From a bacterium (lineage in GTDB: Bacteria; Chloroflexota; Dormibacteria; UBA8260; Bog-877): a stretch of 15,398 bases of DNA. Below the pieces are notes generated by a model. It saw nothing but the letters and a program-made list of their open reading frames with translations. It searched no databases and had not been told where the DNA came from. Shown in pieces: positions 7,240 to 14,845 of this stretch (positions within the stretch are counted from its first letter, which is position 1; the number at the start of each line of letters is the position of its first letter). The stretch covers positions 1 to 15,398 of the forward strand of contig JAKAWF010000061.1 of NCBI GenBank assembly GCA_021817025.1, given 5' to 3'. Position numbers and translations under genes: made by a program.

Positions 7240-7741
7240 CGAGTCCCCGTCCGGGGCGGCCGAGCAGAAGAGGAGGGCTTCCCGTTCCGGGTCGTGGCCA
7301 CAGTGGATGGTGGTGGCCGCCGGGGTGGTGTTCGGACTGGACCGGCTCACCAAGTTCTGGGTTACCCACTCCTTGCTCCTGGGCCAGGAGCTCTGGCCCG
7401 GGGCCCCGGTGCACATCCATTACATCGACAACAGCGGGGCCGCCTTCAGCATCCTGCCCAACCTGGACTGGTTGTTCCTGCTGGTGGCGCTGGCGGTGGT
7501 GGGGGCCGCGCTCTGGTTCTGGCGGCGCCTGGCGTCGGAGCGTTGGTGGGTCCAGGTCGCGGTGGGCATGGTGGTGGGGGGGGCCATCGCCAACGGCATC
7601 GACCGGATCACCCAGGGCTACGTCGTGGACTTCATCCAACTGCCCCACTGGCCGGTGTTCAATGTCGCCGACAGCGGGATCACGGTGGGGATGGTGTTGT
7701 TGGTGCTGCGCTTTCTACTCGAGAGCCATCGCGATGCCTGA
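7196..7741 (+). CDS. lspA: Lipoprotein signal peptidase II
   Basis: 181 residues, an inner-membrane aspartyl peptidase that cleaves the signal peptide of diacylglyceryl-modified prolipoproteins. Four membrane helices are visible (about 38-57, 91-109, 117-135, 159-176). Conserved motifs are LDRLTK (48-53), YIDNSGAAFSIL (76-87), GGAIANGIDR (128-137) and VFNVADSGITVG (154-165). The catalytic aspartates should be D136 and D159. The start is uncertain. ATG at 7196 gives a 37-residue basic, polar cytoplasmic tail and overlaps the zinc-finger gene. The next in-frame start, ATG at 7307, begins inside the first helix, leaving almost no N-terminus. A strong GGAGG at 7221-7225 has no start codon at the right distance. 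I prefer 7196. The stop overlaps the next gene by 8 bp. Confidence 0.93.
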   Translation: MPPSASPVRRHGATDESPSGAAEQKRRASRSGSWPQWMVVAAGVVFGLDRLTKFWVTHSLLLGQELWPGAPVHIHYIDNSGAAFSILPNLDWLFLLVALAVVGAALWFWRRLASERWWVQVAVGMVVGGAIANGIDRITQGYVVDFIQLPHWPVFNVADSGITVGMVLLVLRFLLESHRDA

Positions 7742-8711
7742 GGAAGTCCCAGTCCCAGCCGGGGAGGCTCTGGGGCCGGTCGAGGCCAGGGAGGCCGGGC
7801 TCAGGCTCGACTCCTTCCTGGCAGCGCGCCTGGGGAGCGGGCGGGCGCGGGCGCACCAGCTGGTCTCGGCCGGTCTCGTGCGGGTTGGCGGGGTGGTGGT
7901 AGTCAGGCCCTCCACCGCGCTCTTGGAGGGGGCCGTGGTGTTGGTCGAGTCGCTGCCTGCAGCCGACCAGGCAACGCCCGCCCCGGCGTCCCTGCGGCTG
8001 GTCTACCAGGACGACCTGATTGCGGTCGTGGACAAGCCGGCGGGGATGGTGGTCCACCCCGCGCCAGCCCATCACGGCAGCACCCTGGCCGACGTCGTGC
8101 GGGAGTGGGACGGTCCTTGGTCGTCGGTGGGAGGGCCGGAGCGACCCGGCATCGTGCATCGCCTCGACCGCGGCACCAGCGGACTTCTGGTCCTGGCCCG
8201 CACCGACGCCGCTCACAGGGACCTCTCCCACCAGCTCCAGGCGCGAGCGCTCGGCCGGGAGTACTGGGCGCTGGCCGCGGGCGCGTTCCGCGAGGAGCGG
8301 GGCCGGATCGAGGCCGCCGTGGGACGCGACCGGGCCCGTCCGCGGCGGATGAGTGTGACCGCTGATGGTCGCGACGCCGCGACCGAGTTCTTCGTGCTGG
8401 AGCGCCTGCCCCAGCACACGGCCATCAGGCTGCGACTGCTGTCCGGCAGGACCCACCAGATCAGGGTCCACCTCGCCTACATCGGGCATCCGCTGGAGGG
8501 GGATCCGCTCTACAGCGGCGCCCAGGGCATCTCCCCCAGGCCCGCCCTGCACGCGGCGATGCTGCATCTCACCCACCCAGGCACCGGCCGGGAGATGATC
8601 TTCTGCAGCCCTCTTCCCGATGATCTGGAGGGGCTTCGTCGCCAGCTGGGGGCAGATCCGGGCAGCCAGGCGTCGTGGCCTTGGCGCTCTCTTGAAGGCG
8701 CTCGATGGTGA
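7734..8711 (+). CDS. rluD: RluA/RluD-family pseudouridine synthase
   Basis: 325 residues. An S4 RNA-binding domain lies at the N-terminus (about 21-75, LRLDSFLAARL then RARAHQLVSAGLVRVGG). The catalytic domain follows with DKPAGMVVHP (100-109), the RluA-family signature GIVHRLDRGTSGLLVLA (139-155) carrying the catalytic Asp D145, and SGRTHQIRVHLAYIGHPLEGDPLY near the C-terminus. The enzyme converts uridine to pseudouridine in RNA; RluD of Escherichia coli acts on 23S rRNA helix 69. That exact target is inferred from family and from the common lspA-rluD neighbourhood; RluC-like or other specificities are possible. ATG at 7734 overlaps the lspA stop by 8 bp and puts the S4 domain at the usual position, so it is preferred to the earlier in-frame start at 7662. 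The stop overlaps gmk by 7 bp. Confidence 0.92.
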   Translation: MPEEVPVPAGEALGPVEAREAGLRLDSFLAARLGSGRARAHQLVSAGLVRVGGVVVVRPSTALLEGAVVLVESLPAADQATPAPASLRLVYQDDLIAVVDKPAGMVVHPAPAHHGSTLADVVREWDGPWSSVGGPERPGIVHRLDRGTSGLLVLARTDAAHRDLSHQLQARALGREYWALAAGAFREERGRIEAAVGRDRARPRRMSVTADGRDAATEFFVLERLPQHTAIRLRLLSGRTHQIRVHLAYIGHPLEGDPLYSGAQGISPRPALHAAMLHLTHPGTGREMIFCSPLPDDLEGLRRQLGADPGSQASWPWRSLEGARW

Positions 8712-9325
8712 AGGCCCAGACGGGTGGGGCGGCGGCGCGGGGCCGCCTGATCGTGCTCTCCGGCCCCAGCGGGGTGGGCAAGGACACCGTCATCAAGCGC
8801 CTGGTCGAACTGGCTCCCAGGATCGCCAGGCCGGTCGCGTACACCACCAGGGCGCCCCGCCCAGGGGAGAGGGATGGGATCGAGTACTCATTCCTGGGCC
8901 GGGAGGAGTTCGGGGCCAGGCGCACCGCCGGGGAGTTCCTCGAGACCGCGACTGTCCACGGCAATCTCTACGGCACCGCGAGGGAGCGGGTGGAGCGCTT
9001 GCGCCAGGAGGGTCGCGACGTGCTCCTGAAGATCGACGTGCAGGGGGCGGCCCAGCTGCGCTCGAGGCAGCCCGACGCCCTCTTCATATTCCTGGCTCCC
9101 CCCTCGCGCGAGGTGCTCTTGCAACGACTCCAGCAGCGGGAGACCGAGAGTCTCGCAGAGCTCGCCACCCGCACCAGTGACGCCGAACGCGAGCTGCGGG
9201 AGGCGAGCTGGTATCACCACCGCGTCGTGAACGACGAGGTTGATCGCGCCGCCCGGGAGATCGTCGCCATCCTGTACCCGAATCCCGGCCCGAGGGTCGA
9301 CCGACCGCGTGCCACAATGGCCTGA
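8705..9325 (+). CDS. gmk: Guanylate kinase
   Basis: 206 residues. It phosphorylates GMP to GDP with ATP, a required step in GTP and dGTP supply. The P-loop is LSGPSGVGKDT (18-28). The GMP-binding segment reads YTTRAPRPGERDGIEYSF (46-63) with the conserved Arg pair and Tyr. NLYGTARERV and LLKIDVQGA (107-115) are the usual third and Walker B-like motifs. The LID region holds LQQRETES, and ASWYHHRVVND closes the domain. Length matches the family. ATG at 8705 overlaps the end of the pseudouridine synthase gene by 7 bp. The next gene, coaBC, starts 1 nt after the stop. The rpoZ gene often found right after gmk is absent here. Confidence 0.96.
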   Translation: MVKAQTGGAAARGRLIVLSGPSGVGKDTVIKRLVELAPRIARPVAYTTRAPRPGERDGIEYSFLGREEFGARRTAGEFLETATVHGNLYGTARERVERLRQEGRDVLLKIDVQGAAQLRSRQPDALFIFLAPPSREVLLQRLQQRETESLAELATRTSDAERELREASWYHHRVVNDEVDRAAREIVAILYPNPGPRVDRPRATMA

Positions 9326-9326
9326 C

Positions 9327-10592
9327 ATGGGAGACCCCCGCGCCAGCTTCGCAGGCCGCCAGATCGTGGTCCACGTGTGCGGTGGCATCGCGGCCGTCAA
9401 GGTGCCGGCGCTGGTGACCAGGCTGCGTGAGGAGGGCGCGGAGGTGCGGGTGGCGATGACTCCGACCGCGACCACCATGGTCTCGCCGCTCAGCCTGCAG
9501 GCGCTGTCCGGCCATCCTGTGGGGCTGACCCCCGCCACCGGGGTCGCGGCGGCGGCGGGGCTGGCCGATGGCCCCGGAATGGCGCACCTGGACCTGGCCA
9601 GCTGGGCGGACTGCCACCTGGTGGTGCCGGCCACCGCCGCCACCATCTCCCGGCTCGCGGTGGGCCTGGCCGACGACGTGGTCATTGCGACCTTGCTCGC
9701 GACCTCCGCCCCGGTGCTGTTGGCCCCTGCCATGGAGACCGCCATGTGGCGTCACCCCGCCACCCAGGCCAACCTGGCGACCCTGCAAGGTCGAGGTGTG
9801 GCCCTGGTCGGTCCGAGCAGCGGTAGGCTCGCCTCTGGCAGGTGGGGTGAGGGGCGGATGGCCGAGCCCGAGCAGATCCTGCAGGCGGCAGGCCGGCTCC
9901 TGGGGGGCGCCGGCCCTCTCGCCGGCGTCGAGGTCCTGGTAACCTCCGGAGGTACCCGCGAGCCAGTGGATCCAGTCCGCTACCTGGGCAACCGCAGCAG
10001 CGGCCGGATGGGGTGGGCGCTTGGGCTCGAGGCCGCTCGCAGAGGCGCCATGGTCCATCTGGTCACTGCGGCCGACCAGCCCTTCGAGACGCCCGGGGTG
10101 GCCGTGGTCAGGGTCGAGACCGCCGCCGAAATGCTGGCAGCCAGCCTGGATGTGCTGCCGCGGGTCCGACTGGTGCTGATGGCGGCGGCCGTGGCCGACT
10201 ACCGGGTGGCGAGCCCATCCCTCGCCAAGCTCAACCGTCGGGAGCAGCCCAACCCGGAGCTGCGTCTGGTCACCAACGTCGACGTGCTGGCCGAGGTCCT
10301 CTCACGGCGCCCCCCGGGGTGCCGGGTGGTTGGCTTTGCCGCTGAGACCGAGTCCGTCCGGGAGCGGGGGATAGCCAAGCTGAGGGAGAAGGGCTGCGAC
10401 ATGCTGGTCGCGAACCCGGTGGCCGGCGCCCACTCCGCCATGGGCGGTGACCACGCCGAGGCGCTGGTCCTGATCGCCGACGGGCGCGAGGTCGAGCTGC
10501 CCTGGGCTTCCAAGGAGGAGATCGCCAAGGGGATCCTGGACCTGTCCCAGGAGCTGCTGGGGCCCGACCAGGGAGCTCTGAGGCAAGGTTGA
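9327..10592 (+). CDS. coaBC: Bifunctional phosphopantothenoylcysteine decarboxylase / phosphopantothenate-cysteine ligase
   Basis: 421 residues, joining two steps of coenzyme A synthesis. The N-terminal CoaC flavoprotein (about 11-190) has GGIAAVK (19-25), the catalytic His H87 in MAHLDLASWAD, PATAATISRLA (101-111), PAMETAMW (134-141) and the flap GRLASGRWGEGRM. The C-terminal CoaB ligase (about 200-410) has VTSGGTREPVDPVR (205-218), GNRSSGRMG (221-229), AAAVADYR (286-293), the Lys in LAKLNRREQPNPEL and VGFAAETE. Three CoaC positions differ from the classic motifs: Ala for Asn in PASANT (104), Glu for Asn in PxMNxxMW (137) and Ser for the flap Cys (170). As I recall, mycobacterial CoaBC varies at the same places, so this is probably still functional. 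No Shine-Dalgarno site is seen; ATG lies 1 nt after gmk, so coupling is likely. Confidence 0.95.
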   Translation: MGDPRASFAGRQIVVHVCGGIAAVKVPALVTRLREEGAEVRVAMTPTATTMVSPLSLQALSGHPVGLTPATGVAAAAGLADGPGMAHLDLASWADCHLVVPATAATISRLAVGLADDVVIATLLATSAPVLLAPAMETAMWRHPATQANLATLQGRGVALVGPSSGRLASGRWGEGRMAEPEQILQAAGRLLGGAGPLAGVEVLVTSGGTREPVDPVRYLGNRSSGRMGWALGLEAARRGAMVHLVTAADQPFETPGVAVVRVETAAEMLAASLDVLPRVRLVLMAAAVADYRVASPSLAKLNRREQPNPELRLVTNVDVLAEVLSRRPPGCRVVGFAAETESVRERGIAKLREKGCDMLVANPVAGAHSAMGGDHAEALVLIADGREVELPWASKEEIAKGILDLSQELLGPDQGALRQG

Positions 10593-12598
10593 CCAAGGCG
10601 CCGCCCCGGGTGGCGCGCGTGGCCCCGGACCTGCCCTCGGGCCCCGTGGGGCAGCTCTACGACTACCAGGTGCCGGAGGAGTTGCGGGGGTCGGTCCAGC
10701 TCGGGCAGCGGGTGGTGGTGCCATTCGGCAAGCGCCACATCTTCGCCTTCGTGGTGGAACTGCTGGAGGAATCTCCGGTCCAGCAGTTGCGCGAGCTGGA
10801 GCGGATCCGCGATCAGGAGCCGTTGCTGCTGCCGCATCAGATCAGCTTGGCTCGGTGGATCTCCTCCTACTACCTGAGCCCGATCCCAGATGTCCTCCGG
10901 GCGATGGTGCCGCCGGCGCTGCGCACCGGGCGCGCCGGGGCGAGGGTGACCCGTCGCCGTCCGAGGACTCCCGGCCAGGCTCGGACCGCAGCCGAGATGG
11001 ATCGCCCTCCACTCGAGCTCAGCCCCGACCAGGAGCGTGTCTTCGAGCCGATCCGGCGGGCGGTCATGTGGTCGTCCCCGGAGGAGTTCCTGCTGTTTGG
11101 GGTGACCGGCTCCGGCAAGACGGAGATCTACCTGGCCGCCATCAGGACCGCCCTGGAGCAGGGGCGGGGCGCCATCGTGTTGATCCCGGAGATCTCGCTC
11201 ACCCCGCAGACGGTGGCCCGCTTCTCCGTGCACTTCCCGGGCCGGGTGGCTGTCCTCCACTCCGGGCTCACGGTCGCTGAGCGGGGGAGGGAGTGGCGCC
11301 GGGTCCGGGCCGGGGAGGCGGACGTGGTGGTGGGCTCACGCAGCGCCGTCTTCGCCCCCATGCCCAACTTGGGGATCGTTATCGTGGATGAGGAGGACTC
11401 CACCTCCTACAAGCAGTACGACCGGGTGCCTCGCTACCAGGCGGTCGAGGTCGCCCGCCGGCTGGGCCGGATCCTGTCCATCCCGGTGGTGCTGGGAAGC
11501 GCCACCCCCCGGCTGGAGACCTACTACCAGGCCAGGTCCGGCGCCGGGCTGACCATGCTGCGACTGGCCGGGCGCTACGGAGGGCGCCCACTGCCGCCCG
11601 TGACCGTGGTGGACCTGCGGGAGGAGCTGGCCTGGGGCAACCGGTCGCCGTTCTCCCGACGCCTGGCGGAGGCCGTGACCAGGACCCTGGGCGAGGGCGG
11701 CCAGGGGATACTGTTTCTCAACCGACGGGGGATCTCCAGCGTGGTGCTCTGCCGCCAATGCGGGGAAGCCCTCGGCTGTCCCAACTGCTCGGTGTCGCTG
11801 ACCCTGCACGCCGCCGACCTCCAGTGCGGTTGCCACTATTGTGGCCATCAACTGCGCCTTCCCGACCTCTGCCCCAGCTGCGGCGGCAAGATCCTGCGGC
11901 CCCTGGGCGCGGGCACCGAGCGGGTCGAGGCGGAGGCTCGCAGCCGCTGGCCGGACGCTCGCATCCTGAGGATGGATCGCGACACCGTCGGTCACCGGGA
12001 CGCTCACCGGGAGATCTACGAGGCCTTCGCCGAGCGCCGGGCGGACCTGTTGATCGGAACCCAGATGGTGGCCAAGGGATGGGACCTGCCGGGGGTGCGG
12101 CTGGTGGGGATAGTCAACGCCGACATCGCGCTCAACTTCCCTGACTTCCGGGCCTCCGAACGGACCTTCTCGCTGCTCACGCAGGTGGCCGGGAGGGCGG
12201 GCCGTGGAGACGAGCCGGCGGAGGTGATCCTGCAGACCTACAGTCCCGAGCACGAGGCCGTTCAGCGGGCGGTCGGGCACGACTATGAGGGCTTCGCCGA
12301 GGTCGAGGTCGAGGTCAGGCGGCAGCTTCGCTTCCCACCTTTCAGCAAGCTGCTGGTGCTGACCCGCAGTGCCGCCGTGGAGGAGGAGGCCCGCACCGCG
12401 TGTGAGCTGGAGGCGAGCAGGCTGCGAAAGGTGGCCGCCGAGATCCCAGTGGAGGTGCTGGGTCCGGCTCCGGCCTTCATCCCCAAGCTGCGGACCCTCT
12501 ACCGTTGGCAGATAACGCTGCGAGGGCCCAGGCTGGACGGCCTCCTCGAGCAGTTGCCGAGTGGGCGTGGTTGGGCGCTGGATGTCGATCCCGGCTGA
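10589..12598 (+). CDS. priA: Primosomal replication restart helicase PriA
   Basis: 669 residues, a superfamily 2 helicase that recognises stalled forks and reloads the replisome. The N-terminal 3'-DNA-end-binding domain (about 6-110) includes YDYQVPEEL and GQRVVVPFG. Helicase motifs: GVTGSGKTEIYL (171-182, Walker A Lys K177), VIVDEED (264-270, motif II), LGSATPRLET (302-311), GTQMVAKGWDLP (490-501), NADIALNFPDFRASERTFSLL and QVAGRAGRGDEP (532-543). Four cysteine pairs for zinc lie at 388/391, 397/400, 415/418 and 428/431. The C-terminus ends in WALDVDPG as usual. Motif II is DEED instead of DEEH. The protein is shorter than the usual 730-800, mainly in the linker after residue 110. TTG at 10589 overlaps the coaBC stop by 4 nt with GAGG upstream; GTG at 10610 is an alternative start. 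Confidence 0.95.
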   Translation: MTKAPPRVARVAPDLPSGPVGQLYDYQVPEELRGSVQLGQRVVVPFGKRHIFAFVVELLEESPVQQLRELERIRDQEPLLLPHQISLARWISSYYLSPIPDVLRAMVPPALRTGRAGARVTRRRPRTPGQARTAAEMDRPPLELSPDQERVFEPIRRAVMWSSPEEFLLFGVTGSGKTEIYLAAIRTALEQGRGAIVLIPEISLTPQTVARFSVHFPGRVAVLHSGLTVAERGREWRRVRAGEADVVVGSRSAVFAPMPNLGIVIVDEEDSTSYKQYDRVPRYQAVEVARRLGRILSIPVVLGSATPRLETYYQARSGAGLTMLRLAGRYGGRPLPPVTVVDLREELAWGNRSPFSRRLAEAVTRTLGEGGQGILFLNRRGISSVVLCRQCGEALGCPNCSVSLTLHAADLQCGCHYCGHQLRLPDLCPSCGGKILRPLGAGTERVEAEARSRWPDARILRMDRDTVGHRDAHREIYEAFAERRADLLIGTQMVAKGWDLPGVRLVGIVNADIALNFPDFRASERTFSLLTQVAGRAGRGDEPAEVILQTYSPEHEAVQRAVGHDYEGFAEVEVEVRRQLRFPPFSKLLVLTRSAAVEEEARTACELEASRLRKVAAEIPVEVLGPAPAFIPKLRTLYRWQITLRGPRLDGLLEQLPSGRGWALDVDPG

Positions 12599-12645
12599 TG
12601 CGGCCTCGGGTCGGCTCTCGATAATCGCGGTCTGGTCAGAGCAAT

Positions 12646-12650
12646 GGAGG
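12646..12650 (+). promoter_or_regulatory. Ribosome binding site setting the fmt start
   Basis: GGAGG lies 8 nt before GTG at 12659. It argues against the ATG at 12644, which would place this site inside the coding sequence. The resulting protein begins MRVVFAG, matching the usual Fmt N-terminus. Confidence 0.75.
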
Positions 12651-12658
12651 TGCGCGCA

Positions 12659-13588
12659 GTGCGGGTGGTGTTCGCCGGGTCAGGGGAGTTCTCGCTGCCG
12701 TCGCTGCGGGCTTTGGCCGCTTCTGGGCACCCCTTGACGCTGGTGATCACGGCACCCGACCGCAGCGGCAGCCGGGGCCGGCCGGCCCCGCGGCCGGTGC
12801 GGGATCTGGCGCACGAGCTGGGGTTGCCGGTCGAGCAGCCGGCCAGGCTCTCGGCCGACTGGGCAGGGGCGGCTCCCCTGGTTTCGGCCGACCTGTTGGT
12901 CGTGTGCGCCTACGGCCAGCTGATCCCGGCTTCCGTCCTCCAGCTCTTTCCCCAAGGGGCGTTGGGCGTCCATCCGTCCTTGCTGCCGTGCCACCGGGGA
13001 GCGTCTCCGATCGCAGCTGCCATCCTGGCGGGCGACTCCGAGACCGGGGTCAGCATCTACCGGATGGACGAGCGTCTCGACGCTGGGCCCCTCCTGGCCC
13101 AGGAGAGGGTGCCGATACTCGGTGACGCGACCAATATGGAGCTGGAGCGCGCACTGGCGGAGGTGGGAGCTCGGCTTCTGGTCGCAGCTCTAGCCGGCCT
13201 CGATAGAGGCGAAGCGGTGCTGAGCACGCAGGATGAAGGGCGGGCCACCTACTCCCACAAGGTCAGCCGCCGGGATGGGGAGCTGGACTGGTCCCTTCCA
13301 GCCCGTGAGATCGACCGCAAGCTGCGCGCGCTCAGCCCCTGGCCAGGGGTGTCGGTGCTCCTCGCAGGCATCCGCGTGAAGCTGCTGGCGGGGACCGCCG
13401 AGCCTCTCCCGGAGGGGGTGGCAGCCGCTCCCGGCACCGTCATCGGCAGTGACGCCGATTCCATCCTGGTTGGGACGGGGCTGGGGGCCTATCGCGTCTC
13501 CCTGGTGCAGCCCCCAGGCGGCCGGCCGATGCCACCGCCTGCTTTTCTGAGAGGACGACGGGCGCCGGTGCGGGAGCGGGCCCGGTGA
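12659..13588 (+). CDS. fmt: Methionyl-tRNA formyltransferase
   Basis: 309 residues. It transfers the formyl group of 10-formyltetrahydrofolate to Met-tRNA for bacterial initiation. The Rossmann-like catalytic domain starts MRVVFAGSGEFSLPSL and holds VVCAYGQLIP (81-90), GVHPSLLPCHRGASPIAAAI (103-122) and ETGVSIYRMDERLDAG (128-143). The C-terminal OB-like domain (about 205-305) has HKVSRRDGELDW, LRALSPWPG and QPPGGRPMPPPAFLRGR. Aligned to E. coli Fmt (N106, H108, D144), the residues here are G103, H105 and D141, so the catalytic Asn is replaced by Gly while the spacing is unchanged. GTG at 12659 is chosen because GGAGG stands 8 nt before it. A GATAAT hexamer at 12620-12625 could be a -10 box for a local promoter, but no -35 is evident. 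A def gene, often next to fmt, is missing. The stop overlaps smpB. Confidence 0.93.
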   Translation: MRVVFAGSGEFSLPSLRALAASGHPLTLVITAPDRSGSRGRPAPRPVRDLAHELGLPVEQPARLSADWAGAAPLVSADLLVVCAYGQLIPASVLQLFPQGALGVHPSLLPCHRGASPIAAAILAGDSETGVSIYRMDERLDAGPLLAQERVPILGDATNMELERALAEVGARLLVAALAGLDRGEAVLSTQDEGRATYSHKVSRRDGELDWSLPAREIDRKLRALSPWPGVSVLLAGIRVKLLAGTAEPLPEGVAAAPGTVIGSDADSILVGTGLGAYRVSLVQPPGGRPMPPPAFLRGRRAPVRERAR

Positions 13589-14061
13589 GCGACGAGGAGC
13601 GGAAGCAGTCACTGGCGCGCAATCGCCGGGCGTGGCACGAGTACCACGTCCTGGAGGAGTTCGAAGCCGGCCTTGAGCTGCACGGCACCGAGGTCCGCTC
13701 GCTGCGGCAGGGAGGGGTCCAGATAGCCGAGGCCTACATCCGGATCGAGCGCGGCCAGGCTTGGCTGCTGGGGTCTCACATCCAGCCCTACCAGTTCGGC
13801 AATCGGCAGAATCACGAGCCCGCCCGGGCGCGCCGGTTGCTGTTGCATCGCCGCGAGATCGGCCACCTGGCGGGCCTGGTCAAGCAGCCGGGTATCACCC
13901 TGATCCCCCTCGACCTTCACCTCAGCGGCAACCGGGTCAAAGTGCAAGTGGGTGTCTGCCGGGGCAAGCGCGAGTACGACAAGCGGGCCGCTCTGATGGA
14001 GAAGGATGCCCGCCGCGAGATGCAAAGGGGTCTCGCCCGGAACTGGAAGACCGGAGGTTAG
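13585..14061 (+). CDS. smpB: SsrA-binding protein
   Basis: 158 residues. SmpB binds the tRNA-like end of tmRNA, stands in for the missing anticodon arm and leads it into stalled ribosomes for trans-translation. Family motifs in order: RNRRAWHEYHVLEEFEAGLE (near 12-31), LHGTEVRSLRQG, AYIRIERGQAWLLGSHIQPY, NHEPARARRLLLHRREI, GITLIPLDLHLSGNRVKVQV and CRGKREYDKR, with a basic tail (MEKDARREMQRGLARNW) that enters the mRNA channel in known structures. Length is normal. GTG at 13585 overlaps the fmt stop (GTGA), so the two genes are probably coupled. Its partner RNA, ssrA, lies 244 bp downstream on the same strand. Confidence 0.97.
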   Translation: MSDEERKQSLARNRRAWHEYHVLEEFEAGLELHGTEVRSLRQGGVQIAEAYIRIERGQAWLLGSHIQPYQFGNRQNHEPARARRLLLHRREIGHLAGLVKQPGITLIPLDLHLSGNRVKVQVGVCRGKREYDKRAALMEKDARREMQRGLARNWKTGG

Positions 14062-14069
14062 GCGCTGGG

Positions 14070-14090
14070 GCCCAGGTGGGATGCCTGGGC
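14070..14090 (+). terminator. Hairpin after smpB, possible terminator without U-tract
   Basis: GCCCAGG and CCTGGGC form a perfect 7-bp stem with a 7-nt loop, starting 9 nt after the smpB stop. No run of T follows, so it is not a canonical intrinsic terminator. It may end the operon transcript in a high-GC host or protect its 3' end. Confidence 0.4.
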
Positions 14091-14281
14091 AGGGCGGCGA
14101 GCGCAGCTTGCGCAGACCAGGATCGAGCCGGCAGCGGGCCCTGTCCGCGCCTGGGCTCATCCGTTGCCCATGACGGGCGGCAAGCGCCTGGAGCCTGGTG
14201 TTGCCGGCTCTTCCCCGGCCTCTTCGAGCACACACCCCGCTCAGGTCCATCCCCCTGACCCTCTCCGGCAGCCGAACTGCG

Positions 14282-14287
14282 TATAGT
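14282..14287 (+). promoter_or_regulatory. Candidate -10 box of ssrA
   Basis: TATAGT lies 18 nt upstream of the mature tmRNA 5' end. CTGACC at 14255-14260 resembles a -35 box, but the spacing of 21 bp is long. A second AT-rich hexamer, GATAAC (14293-14298), would start transcription near the mature 5' end. Either fits, since RNase P trims tmRNA precursors. Confidence 0.35.
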
Positions 14288-14305
14288 GGCTTGATAACCT
14301 TCCGT

Positions 14306-14693
<388 letters not shown>

Positions 14694-14698
14694 GGGTT

Positions 14699-14718
14699 CT
14701 TGCAAAGAGAGTTGCAAG
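14699..14718 (+). terminator. Hairpin 6 nt after tmRNA
   Basis: CTTGCAA and TTGCAAG form a perfect 7-bp stem with a 6-nt AGAGAG loop. It is much more AT-rich than the surroundings. Only GTT follows, so the U-tract is weak. It probably ends or trims the tmRNA precursor. Because it is symmetric it could also serve the convergent gene on the other strand. Confidence 0.5.
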
Positions 14719-14845
14719 GTTGCCACGAGCGGGCGGATTTGGGGCATTTGAGGGGGCTGTGGCCAGCTTGAGCCTGCCGCGAGCGACGCCGTTGATCATC
14801 GCACTCGGCATAGCGCGTCAGCGAGTGTTGACCGACGTCAGTTGG

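Noticed and set aside
12773..12790. 18-bp perfect palindrome in fmt (CGGGGCCGGCCGGCCCCG)
   Set aside because: It is made only of G and C in codons for a Gly/Arg/Pro loop, so in this base composition such symmetry is much more likely by chance.
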